NCBI RefSeq assembly: GCF_022581195.2
Contig: NC_061452.1
Coordinates: 4,967,501 to 5,031,500 of the forward strand
From: Helicoverpa zea
Lineage: Eukaryota; Arthropoda; Insecta; Lepidoptera; Noctuidae
Length of the DNA: 64,000 nt
Reading direction: 5' to 3'
Position 1 is the first letter of the stretch, and every line of letters begins with the position of its first letter. This document shows positions 27,801 to 42,800 of this stretch, piece after piece. The notes under the pieces were generated by a model. It was not told the DNA's origin and searched no databases. It was given only the letters and a program-made list of their open reading frames with translations. The position numbers and the translations under genes are program-made.

Positions 27801-30800
27801 GTTCAAAAGATATAACTTTACACATGATCAGGGAGCGATGAGGAAGGACAAAGGAGCAACATGTCAAGGGCAGGTCGAGGATTCTGCGCAATACAGTTGG
27901 GAGTTTGGCACGTATTACAAGAGCTACAGAAATGGAGCGAGGTTGGACCCTTGCACGAAATTGTGGTTTTAACTTTTGAACTACCAAACTAAGCAGAATT
28001 AAAACGTTATAATTTATAATGATAGGTATAACTCAATGATAAAAAAGTTTTGTAAGGTAGGTTCAGGCTCTTGGTTCTTTATCAACAAGTATTATAAGTA
28101 CCTAGTGGACTTATTTTTATTGAGGCTAGAATAAAACATTACGCTTGAATGGAAGTTTGAATCGGTTGTTGACCATTTCCACGCCCTAATTAGCTCTTGT
28201 GGCTAGAACAAATGTAAATATGTTTATTAGCAACGGCAATAGCGAAGTAAATCGCGTACGTTACACTAAACAGGATTTGGTTTACGAATTTAACGATGCA
28301 ACACCAACTGTATTTACTGGCTAGCAACATCAGCCAGGCCGTGCCATCACCCTGACCCATTTACAAGCAAATCTGCTGTGCGCCTACGCACCAGTATCTG
28401 CGTCAACCGTCAGTTATCGCACGTTTGAAACTGAGTATTGAATAGCCACACCTTCCAAGAAGGACCATTCGTTAAAGTGCTAAAATGAAGATCTAATTAC
28501 AATACTTAGAGTATGAGGTCATGCAGTGGTGTTTAGGACACATCCATAAAACATTGCTCATCGCAGGCGAGCGGTATTGGAAATGGTTAACCCGAGTTGA
28601 TTATGACTTGCGCCTAAATAAACGGTAAGATACATCCCGATTAGCACACAAATAGCCCATTCAGAATAGTGATCTAATGATGATCACGTAGCTGGTATTA
28701 TTTTTGTATACCACTCGATTAACGGGCTATTTTATATTGAAGGACACAATATCAATTACTAGAGGGGATTGATTAATATCATCTTTACGTATACTAAATT
28801 GAATACAATGCTCTCTTAATGGAATGATAATGATGTTCAATTAATTTCATACATACGTGCAGTAAATCGCATGCAATAAAACGACGTGACGAGCACGGAA
28901 CATCGGATGAAGACAAGAGCTATTGCTATTTCACTTGTTATTAAACCTCAATTAAGTCTGTTAAAAATATCATTAAAATCAACAGACCAATGGAAATATA
29001 AATGTGAAAGTAGAAATTGCTTTTCCCAAAGCGTCATCGAGAAGCAATAAATCAGTAATGAAATTGTCGCCATTTTTTAATTAATTTTGAGTTATGGCGT
29101 ATAACGAGCCTATTCCGTCTGCGGACTATATTCGAGTCGGGCCGCTCTCCCTCCTCACAACGAGATGTTTGCGAGACATCCGCCGCAGGCTCCCTCAATA
29201 GTATAATTTCCGCTTGCTGTTGCGACGACTTCTGATTACATTGAGATTGAGGGTTGATGAGCGACTCTCCTGTAGGATTTCTTGAAAAGTTACAAAGATT
29301 CAATCAAATCCATACAAATCCATTCCCCATAGTCAAACATAAAGACATAAACACAGCAATTTGTGCAAATCGTAGCTTCGAATGCATTGTGGTTTGTTGC
29401 ATGATTTTAACTCACTTTTCAACCGTAATCACACGAAGGTAATAATGGTTTTGACAGAATATACTCTCTATTTTTATTTTCTTTACAAGAAAGTCTTGGT
29501 ACTTTATGATACGTGCGACACTTAAACTTTCTACTAGTAACCGCAAGTTCATCGTTCCAAATCACGTATATGTGTGTATACCACCGTAGGTTCACATTTA
29601 CTAGATGTTGCGGTTTTTTCGTTTGCCTTGATAACCTGCCTTCCGAACTGTATTACAATACAACGTTAGATTTAGGGACAGCCCCAGTCATCACCACAAT
29701 CACCAGCAACGACAATTGTATCAATACATTTGAATATATTGTTGAAAAAAGTATTACATGCTATGTCATACTTTTTAGCTCGTAAATAAACATATTATGT
29801 CGGTCGATGGCCGTATTAGCTACAGTTTCGTGCAAACATTAAATCTAGGACACGATTTTGTTGTTGTGTAGTGAAAATAGAAAATCTGTTTTAGAAGTAA
29901 GTAAATCCATAAGCACAAGAATATCTATCACACTTTCCGTCCATTTGAATGAATCTCAAAAATGTCTTCAGTTTAATTATACCACAATAACCAGTAATGC
30001 ATTGTGCACAATTGCACATGTCTAATGCACTCAAGCACATAATCACTAGAAAACGATCGAATTTCTTTCAAGTAAACTGCATATTGTTACGTGGTAATTT
30101 GTCTTAGACAGGTTAAAAATGTTTATGCATACGAAATCTGCCGATTTTGTAGGAAGTGTCGAAGCTAAAAACGAAGTCATCGTTCCTGAAGTCCAAATTG
30201 TCATAGAACTTTCTTTTTTATTCCGGTTCAATGGTTTTAGGAAAGCAAATGGAAATATAATATTTTTCATACAAAATTAAATTATGTATATTACCAACAT
30301 ACCAGTGTTTTCATGAGTGCGGAGAGTTCTTTAGTGACGACTGCGAACTTTAAGAAGGCAGCGCCGATGTCTGGCTCCGAGTCTTTACTGAGTGCGTTGC
30401 CTCCAAGCCTCTCCAGTGCCCGGGAAAGGTACATCTCGTTGTCCACGTGTGCTACAAAACAAACGATGAAGAAGTTACATTAGGACATTCAATTTAGTGA
30501 TCCTCACATTAATAGTTCATTAAGTACCAATTAAGATCTCCTCGCATTAAACATATTATCAACTTTTTTGAGTTAGACAAGGGAGGGATATTTCATTTAA
30601 CCTGGTGGCAAGCGATCCAATAGGAGAACATTCGGATTCAAATCTATTAAAGGTATTCAGTTGATAAATATTGAAGCCGCACAAACCCCAAGAGACTCAG
30701 TAAATCAAAAGAATTAATATGACAATGCCAGCAGTTTTTTGTCCGCGAAAAATACTGTTTCACAAAGTTTCTAGGTTGTTCGACAGAGACTCCGTTTTAT

Positions 30801-33800
30801 GTTCCTTAAGCCGCCGGACATTTAATTAGTTTTCCAGTCGGATTTACTCGGTCGCTATAAAGAGAAGCGCTAGTAAAGTTAGATGCGCTTAACTGCAGCT
30901 TATTACTCTCGGCAGGCGTAAGTGTTCCCTACTTAATTGCTTGAGTTTTATTTGATTCTCAACTTAATAAATAAACCTTGGAAAAAAACTACGTGTTTCA
31001 GGGTTTATAGTTAATGAGAAACCTAGAAAATCATAAAGTAACATGAATAAAAATGACCGTATTTTAACAAACTAAATTCAAATGATACCAAATGATCATG
31101 GGTCCTGTTTAAAAATAAACAAGGTGGCAACTGATGAACCTTTAAGATCCGTGTCGCGGCCCACATTTACCTAGCTCAATCCCGCCGACGCTTTTTGAAT
31201 ATTTAAGTGCAAAGCACAGACCTCACGCCATTCAATTTCTCCGTAGAGCTCTTCTTTTACCTTCCACTTAAAATGAGGTTTACATAGCCTTGGGCTTTTC
31301 GCCGAGGGGTTCTGATCGCCTAAATTACCAATGACAGGGGGTATAAAATGATCGTGACCAGAAAATACGTGGTACCAAAGTAAATGGTGATGAATATGAT
31401 GATGAACGAAAGCCGGCTAAAACTCAGTCTCAATATCTTATCAACAATACAGTTAAAGTAACCAACAAAATCTAACTATAACATTCATACCCTGTGTATA
31501 GTTGGATGCGTTCCAAGACGGCGACCTTCCACCCACCATTAAGGCTTCAGAATAAATAGGTGTGCAGACTTGGTTTTGCGAATATCGAAGTAGGAAATGA
31601 TTTGCTACCTGCCTGCCTATTCCGTTTCTGAGAATGTAAACTTTGGAAACCAATCTTCCCTAAACCTAAACACTGCATCATTGTGTAGGAATGTTGGTGT
31701 TTTTGATTGGTTGTTTTTGCGAGCGCGTGCTCGCCGTGCGCACGACCTTGCCAGCTGCGCCAGCGCACAATCCGAACTCGCACGACCAGTTCCGAGCATT
31801 CTGTTTGACGCAGCCCGCGGCACGACGCTTAACGCGACCACAATAAACAAACCCTAGCACGCGATGGAATTGCACTCAACAAACCTGTACTTACATCTTA
31901 GAAAAAAAAACTAAATCGCTCTATTTATAAAACGCGGCAGCGGCGGCACAGAATAGAGCAGTTGTTCTCTCATTCAGGTTATTTAAAGTAAGGTTACTTC
32001 AAATGGGCGGGGAAACTGCATAATTTTGTGGTTTACTTACTACATTAAGTAAAATAAAGACGATACCTTAGGTACAACTTGTACGCGTAAATTACGGCAC
32101 GGTAAAGACAAAACGCGTAAATATCTTATCAGTACAGTACATACAGTTTTAATTGAGGAAATGGACCGTATTACGCGAAATAGAAATGTTGCAGCAGCTA
32201 GCGTATATCACGATTATTATGACATGACACTTGTGGACTTATAGCTGAAGGTGCGAGGTGTACAATGTACATAAAGTATCAAGGGTCCGAAACAATAATC
32301 TAATATGTCATTGTCCAGTTATAGCGTAGCCAGCGAAACCAGACGTTCGACCTACTTTCCTTGACAAGTCGCATATGAAGGGAAATTCGCTCGTGAGTGT
32401 GACCGGCCACCGCGACTCGAATCAGTTTATATTACAATCCGTGTTTGTTCAAATACAGAAACCGTACTTTAAATGATTGAAAACAGTATTTTACTTTGAT
32501 AGTAAGTCTTTCGTTCAGCAATTTGATTGTTGGCTGCTGCACATTTTTTTCGCATAGGTGCACCATGATTCTAGTAACATTTTTCACCTGTTTATTCGTC
32601 GTTAATCTGATACTCATAACAAAACATAATAAAAATTGTCGCAATGAAAGAATGTCATAGTGAAATTAATAAGCCATAAATTATATAACAAAAGTGAATG
32701 GAAGTGTTTACAAATAATGCATTAATGTCTGTCTGCAAGCACTATTTGTTGCGATATTTGGGTCATTCTAGTTCAGCGGGTTGAACGGCCTTTCGTCCTA
32801 GCAAGCCGGTTCTGTGCTTGGCCTAAGCTATGCATTTGCAGTTCCTATAGTTCTGAATATTGAGTACCTAGGCCCTTTGCAGTTTTGAGTTATCCCAACA
32901 TCGACAAGTATGGGGAAAAGAGAAACTGAAAATTAAATCATTTTAATTTATAATATGTTTCTATGTTGTGTTCATTTAAACCACATTATTGGCATACCTA
33001 ATTTTAAATCGAGAAGATTTAAAATTAAAAGATAAACTTAAGGATAGTCCTTATCGCAATTACTTATTCGGTAAGATTACTTACGTATCACATGCATAAC
33101 CCAAGACATGAACCACACCTTTATGTACTGACACTGATTTGCCACATTATGAACTCCGGGCGAGTTTCATTCTCGAGTGTCAAAATGGAATTTATTTTTA
33201 AAGTTACCAAACATGCATCGGATATCTCATCTATTCTAGTCTGCTGTTCATTCCGTATAGGTACTTCCTCTATTTCTATTTTTATTGCAGTCGCTCTTGT
33301 GTCGCCTGTAAAACGCGCCACTAGAGACGGGAATACAAATAAACCCATCAGAAAGTATATTGTCCGGTTTCCATCCGTTCCGCACCAAACGAGCGCATTA
33401 TTAGCTTTTCTTTCGCATTTCCTATTCCATATACCTGCTCTGTGGATACATTGCGGCATATAGACATGCATAGTCTCATGTTTTCTGGATAAAGCATGGT
33501 TTGATTTAATTTTTAATTCTCTTCCGATTATTGTTTTTAAGAACTGAACAGAGTTAACCCAGTGTTTCACTAAGACCTTTTATTCCTTACTTACCATTTC
33601 CAGAGTTATGTATTGCTTTTATCGCCTTTTTCAACTTCGTTAGGCCATCTCGGTCGAAATCCAACGTCTGGAACAAGATAAAGAAAACATAAAACGTACG
33701 CCGAGACTTTATTTTGCTGGTGCCGAATGCCGTTTTAAATCAAACAATTTTATCAGAATAAACGTCCGTTGTGCCGTTGGGACTGCGACATTGGATTGGC

Positions 33801-36800
33801 TAAAACTTTTTTACGTGGACAAGCTGTCAGCGGCATAAAGACTCGTTTACAATAGGAGCCACGAACCATTCAACTCGGTTTGGGAGCACAGCGAACATCT
33901 GTCGCCCCAGCCGGCGATTAATCAATGGTCCCCCTGAATTAAGCAATAGGCCCGCACCAAAATAAAACTTGCACGTATCGACGTTGCACCTTGACTTGTA
34001 CGTTTGACTCAAGTGTGTACCTTCACAGTTTGCAGTGAAGCGTTTATTGGTAATCATACAACGCGATACGAAGACATGCCAATATTTTATTTCAAGACCT
34101 TTTAAAATAGCAATCATTCTATTAGCGCAAATTGATAACACCTGCCAATAGCGGGAAATAATAAATGAATGCCTGAAATACATATTTAAAAATTACACAA
34201 TTTAAATTGAATTATCAATACGAAATATATGTGGTTACGCGGGAAACGCAATATGGTTCGTAAAGATGCGAAACATTTGAAAAACTGGTGATTGCAAATG
34301 CGACGGGAAAATCGGCATACTGCGGGCGACACAAAACAAGAAAGTATGCCTAAAGGAAAGGAGCACAGTACCTGTTGTCTTCTACGGCGATTTCTTGTAC
34401 GAGGAGCACTGCCACAAATAAAGTTCAACACAAATCACACCAGTTTTCCACTCAATATCGATTTTTGTATCGGAGAGAGACGTGAGCTCTCGCGCGCGTT
34501 GTCAGCCATTGATTTGTTTGTTATGTTGCACACACGACTCAAGGGCGCTAGTGTCGCCTCTCGCTCCAACGAATGCGTTGAGGTATGTGCGGGAAAAGGA
34601 AGGGAATAGGATTGCAAACACCAGTGAAATTACCAATATAACAAATTATGAGTATGAAAATTACCGCGCAACCATTCCCCCCGGGCTTGAAGGGATGCCT
34701 TCAAGAGTTGAAGCAATTTACGAAACTAAATTATTTATACGATAGTTGTACTACGTAAGTATACGAAACGAAATAACAAAATGAAAACTAAGTACCTATT
34801 TTGCCTAATCTACCTAACTACTAATAAAGTTTTGAATAACGAGCTTGAAATTTATTGATTGGGCAACGGGCATAGACGCACGACGGGACGCAAGTAGGAT
34901 CCAGTCGCTGTCTTTACCCGAGCGACACGAGTCACCCCGGTGGAGTCAGGGAAAACCTCCTCAACGACACCCAAAGGCCAGTGTAGTGGAGGGGAATTAT
35001 CAGTTTTAAGAACGACGACCGTGCCGACAACGACTGGATCCACCGGCGTGTTCCATTTACGACGCGATTGCAATGTGTGAAGGTATCCATTTCTCCAGCG
35101 CTTCCAAAACGATTGTACTAATTTGTCTAACAACTGGTGTCTAGTCACGATAGATTTTGTCTCTACTTCTTGCGCCGGTAAGTATTTTAAAGGCGTAAGA
35201 TTCAAAAAGTGTGCTGGAGTTAAAGCAAGTGGTTCCGAAGGATCACTAGAGAGTGTCCTGCACAAAGGTCTCGTATTCATTACAGACTCGACTTGGGTAA
35301 GCACGGTACTTAATTCTTCAAACGAAAGAACAGTATCTCCTACAGTACGATATAAATGCGACTTTAAACTTTTGATATTAGCCTCCCAGTTGCCGCCGAA
35401 ATGACTGGCAGTGGTGACATTGAGCGACCAATCTATACGATTTTCAGCTAACATATGACCAAATTCAGTATTATGATGTTCCGAGCAAAGAAATCTATGA
35501 AGTTCCGACAGTTTGCGTTTAGCGCCTATGTAGTTAGTCCCGTTGTCTGAATAAATTCTACTAACCGGGCCACGCCTGGAAAGAAACCGTTTAAAAGCGT
35601 CCATAAAACTAGCTGTGCTGAGATCACCAGCCAGTTCTATGTGCACCGCGCGTGTAGTCATGCAGACGAACAGACACACGTAAGCCTTGGTGGAACGAAC
35701 ACCTCGACCACGAAACATGGTAACCTTAAACGGACCAGCATAATCCGTGCCCGTGTGGACGAACGGTTTAGCAGATTGAACAACACGGCAAGAACGATGA
35801 TCTGCCATCTCAGGAAAGTTTGGCTTTGGTCTGAGCCGAAAGCAAGGAAGACACTTGTGTACTCTACTTCTAATTAAGTTTCTAGCAGAAAGTATCCAAT
35901 ACCTTTGACGTAAGAGTGACATCAGCAAATCAGGACCTGCGTGGCAATTAACCTTATGATGGTATTCGACAAGCAAATTTAAAATTGGATCCTTACTTGG
36001 AAGCAAGATGGGATACTTCCTATCATAATTCAAATCAGAGTTACTTAGACGGCCTCCGACTCTAATGAGTCCGTCTTTGAGGAACGGTTTCAAGTGTCGA
36101 ATAAAAGGACTACAATCCTTGCCTTCCCCGAGTCTGACGATCTCAGCGGAGAAATAATGAGTTTGAAGTTGGCGAAGAACGAGTAATTCAGCGAAGTCGT
36201 AATCCGACGCTGACATGCGATATCTAAGAGGTAACAATTTAGTAAAACGACAAATATAAATTACCACACGAAGTAATTTACTCCAAGACGAAATACGATC
36301 GGCCAAAGAAAGAATGAGAGATCTTTCATTTGGTGTAGCTAGCAACGAATGTTTCTTCTCTTCAGGTGCTTCGGACACGGAAGAGGGATTGAAGGGAACG
36401 ACAGGCCACTGTGAGACATCCAAGTGAGCCCAACGAGGACCAGTGAACCAAAGCGGATGATCAATAATATGAGAAGGTGTGAGTCCGCGTGAGAGACAAT
36501 CAGCGGGATTGTCTGTACCGGACACGTGATACAAATTTTGTGGAGATAAGTCATTATGTATTTTAGACACTCTGTTAGCCACAAAGGTGTTCCACCGATG
36601 GGGCGACGAATGTACCCAACAGAGTGCGACCGTAGAGTCCGAAAATGCGAATATATTACGAATAACAACGCGGTTTTGACAAGCGACAACGACATTTTTT
36701 ATGAGTTGAGCTAGCACAAGTATAGCACATAGCTCAAGACGAGCGAGAGAAACTACCTTCTTAGGAGAGACTTTCGATTTAGCAGTTAACAAGTTGACAG

Positions 36801-39800
36801 TATTACCATCGCTGTTTTGAACATGGAAGTAAATAACTCCACCATATGCCTTTTCACTAGCGTCCGCGAAAGCTAAGATAGTGACGACACTATCGGCGAC
36901 AATACCTAGGTGACGTGGGATTTTTATACGACTGAGCACTGGTAGCTCTTCTTTAAAGCGAGTCCACAGCCTGACGATATCTTCAGGTGGAGTATCATCC
37001 CAATCACAATCGCACAGCCAGAGCTGTTTGATGAGAAGTTTAGCATACAGGACGACAGGCGCGACGAATCCCATGACATCCCATATTTTAGCGACACACG
37101 ACAGTATTGTGCGCTTGGTACAATGGTTAGCTGGAGTATTCACCTTCATGCTGAAATGGTCTGAAGTAGGTGACCAACACAAGCCGAGTACTTTATGTTG
37201 GTCAGACTCATCAAATTCTTTGACAGCCGGCAAGCGATGAGAAGGAGGAATCGAGTCTAGTACAACTTGAGAATTACTGGTCCATTTGACTAACTCAAAT
37301 TGACCAGCTTTCATGAGACCTATCATTTCTGAGGCGGTGGAAATGCCTTGGTCTTCCGAGGAAACGGAATAGACAAAATCGTCCATATACAGACCTGTAG
37401 CTACAATTTCCTTAGCTTGAGGGTAAGAATCACCCTCATCCTCCGCCAACTGCTTTATAGTGCGCAGAGCATGAAAAGGACTAGACTTAAGTCCAAAAAC
37501 GACACGATTGAACTCATAAACCTTTAAAGGTTCTTGCGGCGAAAAACGATACAAAATGCGTTGGAAACGACGATCCGATTCTCGGATTCCGATACTGAGA
37601 AACATTTGACGAATATCTGCGGAAAGAGCGATCAAAAACAAACGAAAATTAACGATAATGTTAAACAAGTTCCCTTGTAGGTTTTGACCACCATACAAGA
37701 GATCATTAAGCGAAACGCGGGTAGAAGTCTTGCAACTACCATCGAGAACGACACGAAGCTTGGTAGTGATCTTGTCATCGCGGATCACACCATGATGCGG
37801 AATGAAGTACGAAGCTTCCGAAGAGACAGAATCTGTAGGTGAAATGTAACCCTTTTCTAAATATTCGAAGATGACACTGTCATACGCGACCTTCAATTGT
37901 GGAGAAGCCTGCATTTTTCTTTCCAAGCAGTAAAACCGACGTTCACTTACTTGACGCGAGTTCCCAAGGGATTCGACTTCACCCTTGAAAGGTAAAGCAA
38001 CTACGTAACGTCCGTCACTATCCCGAGTGGTAGTGCGGGTATAAAACTCCTCACACAATGTGTCGTCCGGGCTTAGTATGGAGGGAACATCCACCTCCTC
38101 TATTTCCCAGAATTTACGGACAGCGGAGTCCAACGGGTCCGTGGTACAACAATACGATACAGTCGACTTACTATCAACGCGTACTGGAGCGTCACCTACA
38201 ATTACATAGCCAAGGACAGTTTCTAAAGCGAGAGGCGAAGCATGCGGGGGCTGTCCTTGAACTTTGTTCGACAAGAGCAAATGCGGGAAAATCGAAGCGC
38301 CGATTAAAACCTGAATCGGGCCTGATGAAAAATATGTATCGTCAGCCAACGGTAAGTTTTTGAAATTATATAAAAGAGAAGCATCAACCGTGGCTGTCGG
38401 CAAACGTTCGGTAATTTTATCTACTACCAACGACTCTAAACAATAATTTATGTTACGATTGAAACGAGAATAAAATTTAATATTTACGGAACCCTGAATC
38501 ATTTTACTCGAACCCCCTATTCCCTTTACGGTAGAACAAGAAGGCCGATTATTTATGTTCAAACCTAAGCGTCGACAACAATCACTAGTTATAAAGTTAC
38601 TTTGAGAACCACTGTCTAACAATGCACGAACACTATGTTCATTTCCATGCGAATCTACGATAATAATACGAGCAGTAGCAATGAGCACCGTAGTAGGGCC
38701 CCGATGTTTACTCTCGGTATGATTTTCGGATAACGAACACAGCGCGATGTCCGCGCGCGGGGGCGCGGGCGCGGGGGTAGTGGTCGCTACACTCGATGGC
38801 AGCGGCGCTGCTGTAAAAATGGCGGGCGCAGCGGCTGGCTGCCCGGCCGCGGCAACGGCGGCCGGTGGCAGCCCGCGAGCCGCGTTTGAATGGGGCGAGT
38901 TACTTGCCGCGTGTTTACTATCAAAGCACAATAAAGTGTGATGTTTGGAATTACATTTTTTGCAAGTAGATGTCGACCCACATGCGGAAACACGATGACC
39001 ACTACTTAAACAATTTATACATAAGTTATTAGATTTTACGAATTTAAAACGTTGATCTGGTTTGTAACTATTAAAAACCCTACATTTATAAATGTAATCA
39101 TGCTGCTCGCCGCATAGACTACACGCGGATGACTCAGCCGAACTAGACGTATAGGCATGTGTAGTAGTAGGTTTACGATCTGCAGGTTTTTTATTGTTGG
39201 TGACCCGAGCAACCGATGATGACGTACGTTCTAATACTTTTATGTGGTCACGAACAAAACTATCCAATTCGGAAAAAGACGGAAATTCAGAACTATTAGG
39301 TTTTAATTTACGAGTGCACTCGAAAGTACGACCCGTGTCTAAATCGAGTTTTTTAAGAGCGACATAAAACAAAATAAAATCAGCGAGGTCATCAATTTGT
39401 AGGTTTTTCAACGCAGCTACAGACGAAGCGAATTTATCTAAAAATAATTCTAAATTATTAGGGGTTCCTGAAGGAATAAGTTTAAATTCAAATAACTGAT
39501 CTAAGTATGAAGTTGCTTGTTGACGCTTGTCCTCATACCTTTTGCAAAGTGAATCGAAAATAATAGAGTAATTATCCGCGGAGGGGGTAATACCCGCGCA
39601 TATTGAACGAGCCTTGCCTGTCAACTTTCCTAATAAATAATATAACTTCTCACAATCAGTCAGAGAAATATTATTATGTACGGCATTACGATAACTAGCT
39701 ATGAATAAAGGCCAATTTTTAATATCTCCGTTAAATTCGGGTATTTCGATGGGAGGCAAGCGGGGTGACCTTTTGACCTCGGAATGCGACTGAACTTGCA

Positions 39801-42800
39801 GTGATTTCCCTGCTCGCTTTATACGGCCTAAAAGGTCTTCGAAAGAAGAAAGTGCTTGATAATTGACAACATAATCAGGATTTAGTTTAAGCTCGAGGGC
39901 GGCAATGTCGTCCAACACACTTTCGAAATCTGTACGCAAAGAATCTACTGTTTCAAGGTCACACAGGAAGGATTCCCTAGTGGAATCTTGCGAATCAATG
40001 TTTTTAATTTTATCGGCGATAGTTTGCATGCGAGCGAATATTCTATCACGTTTAGCTATCAGCAGCTTCAACGATTTATCTACCAGTGCCATTTTAGCGG
40101 CCTACGAATTACGAAAACTAAATGAAATACGTATTGAAAGCGACTAGAACGTGGATATCTATCAACTAAGTAGGTACCTAGGCACCGGAGTACGTGTGTA
40201 CGTGTACTATATTTGCGGGTTTAGCGAAATTCAACGAAATAAGTAGGTACGTGAAATACCTATCTTACTTTTCGACGCGTAAGGTAGGTACCTACGAAAC
40301 AATGCGGGTTTGACGAAAACGACCTAATGAATGGCTAACACTGATTCTAAATACTAATCCGGCTATGCAGGACCAAATGGTTACGCGGGAAACGCAATAT
40401 GGTTCGTAAAGATGCGAAACATTTGAAAAACTGGTGATTGCAAATGCGACGGAAAAATCGGCATACTGCGGGCGACACAAAACAAGAAAGTATGCCTAAA
40501 GGAAAGGAGCACAGTACCTGTTGTCTTCTACGGCGATTTCTTGTACGAGGAGCACTGCCACAAATAAAGTTCAACACAAATCACACCAGTTTTCCACTCA
40601 ATATCGATTTTTGTATCGGAGAGAGACGTGAGCTCTCGCGCGCGTTGTCAGCCATTGATTTGTTTGTTATGTTGCACACACGACTCAAGGGCGCTAGTGT
40701 CGCCTCTCGCTCCAACGAATGCGTTGAGGTATGTGCGGGAAAAGGAAGGGAATAGGATTGCAAACACCAGTGAAATTACCAATATAACAAATTATGAGTA
40801 TGAAAATTACCGCGCAACCAATATGTATACCTAATAAATCTTCATCTATTTCAGCCTAGACAAGGCCTCGAAAAACACGGTGTAATGTTCCCAGAAAATT
40901 CCATTATCTTACCAAACTTGCATAATCTTGCATTTGTCCAAACATAATGCTCCTGCTACACCTGCGTTAGCGTTAACGTTAATGTCAATGGCCAACTACG
41001 CGTTACTTATTGCATTAAAAATGCGTGTTGGCTACACTTACGCAAAGAGTTAATCCCTCATGAAGTAACGCGTTAACACACATTAAAGAGGTTAAACTCA
41101 GACAAACAAAATAATTCTAAAAACTAAAGCTTTCTCATTTGACCATTCCATTATCGTGCTCGTAAAATGCAGTTACAACTCAAACAAAGTATCTACACTC
41201 GTCCTTGCATGCGTGCAATGAGATGGCATTAATGTAGCCAACATCACTTAGCGCTCTAAGCTACGCACTAAAACCCTTTGATGCGTCCAAAAAACCGACA
41301 CCCGAGTTATCGCTTAACGTTTAATGCTATTTATATTGCCATTAGTATAAATTGACATTAAAACGTTGGCCACATCTGCGTAATGCCAAAATTTAACGCG
41401 TTAAGACGCAGGTGGAGCAGTAGCATAACATGATAAATAAGAAATAGATAAGACAACACAATGAGAATATTCGCTTTCTTGCTCGTGATCAACGACGCAT
41501 GAAAAGTTGCGTAAAAGACGTCATCAGCCGAACAAAACCGTCCTCTGTAATCGTTGAATCTATTAAGATAATAACAAATAATAGCGGCCCTAAAGATGTC
41601 TGCCTAAAGCAATTTTTATTCCACCAAAACTCCTGCAGTGACATAACCAAAGTCATTCTAGGAGGTTTTGGTATCTATGCGGCACCTGCATTAATCATAA
41701 CTAATGTAAGATAACAGCGATTATTTATGTGTATAACATAATAAAGGTAAATATATCCTGGCATATCAATAACGTTCAGCTATTTTTAAACGCATGTAGT
41801 ACACGATATTAATTATTCGCTCTACCACCTGTCCGCATTTTAGTACGTAATTCACTTTATGTATATCTACTCAAGCTATCTTTAATCCAGTTGAGCACCA
41901 AATTATTTGATAGAAGTCAGTAAATCAGTACATCCATCCATGGATTACGGTTACGGTCCGGTCACCAAAAACCTCCCGCCGAAAGATCAACCTTATATGC
42001 CTTCTAGGGCATGCAATATCGGTAAAATAAAAATTACCGGTAAAAATTCGGTAAATAAAATATATAAATACCGGTAAACCGGTAAAACGGTAATTTTTGT
42101 ATTTTTTTTAAATGTGATATTATATCAATAAGATTGGGTAGTCTAAAAGCAAAAAATAATTTAAAATACAAGGTATAAGGTGGTAAACATTTTTTGTGAC
42201 GTGGGCCGTAACAAAAAAACATGTCAGTACCATCCGTACGCAATGTCGCCGACAAAGTGCAAGAGAAACGGCTGCGATGGTTCGGCCATGTAAAAAGAAG
42301 ACCACCTGAATACATCGCCAATGTTGTGTACTCAATCTCAATAGGTATACCCGGTCAACGGCGCAGAGGCAGGCCGAAACGGTGCTGGTTGAGTGTCGTA
42401 ATGAATGACATGAAAATCTACGAACTCGAAGAGGAAGATGTCCTGGATAGATTGAAGTGAAAGAAGAAGATACGGAAAGCGGACCCCGTCACAAGACGGG
42501 ATAAACGCTAAGAATTACCGTGAAAAAAAAAAACATTTTTTTCATTGAAGTGAAAGCCCTTTTTTATGGTAAATCGTAGGCATTTTATGGACCAGGGTCG
42601 CGGTAACTGTTTCGAACAATCCCGCAGCCCCGGCAGGCCTTGACCCTGCGCGTGGAACAACTCGGGCCTCCGACACGGGTCTGTTGTCTATGCAGACGGA
42701 GGAACGATGAGCCACCCGAACTCACCGTCCACAGACCGACGCCTGCGGTGGCCGGGAGTCGTGTCTCGACACTCGGCGCCCGTGGTGACTTCCTGGTCCA

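Larger units (their letters stand above)
34232..40820 (-). mobile_element. BEL/Pao LTR retrotransposon, apparently intact
   Basis: A 6589-bp element in sense with ASAP, inside intron 1. Its 443-bp LTRs (34232-34674 and 40378-40820) differ at one position by eye (G versus A, 34306 versus 40452). Target duplication ATATG is at 34227-34231 and 40821-40825. A candidate primer site TGGTCCTGCATAGCCGG starts 2 bp inside the 5' LTR; I cannot name the tRNA. A purine tract GGGGGGAA precedes the 3' LTR. One uninterrupted 1746-codon frame encodes all the protein functions. No envelope-like frame is present. All of this points to a very recent insertion. Confidence 0.96.

Noticed and set aside
33092..33570. 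Overlapping frames of 123 and 149 codons on opposite strands as genes
   Set aside because: No recognisable domains, no splice context and mutual overlap; they lie inside an ASAP intron and look like chance open frames.
34435..34745. Frames inside the BEL/Pao LTRs (also 40438-40834) as host genes or an envelope
   Set aside because: They are repeated identically in both LTRs, lie antisense to the element or in other frames, and have no membrane or signal features.
34232..40820. Endogenous retrovirus with envelope
   Set aside because: The single polyprotein has Pao-type Gag-Pol order, and only about 170 bp separate its stop from the 3' LTR, leaving no room for an envelope gene.
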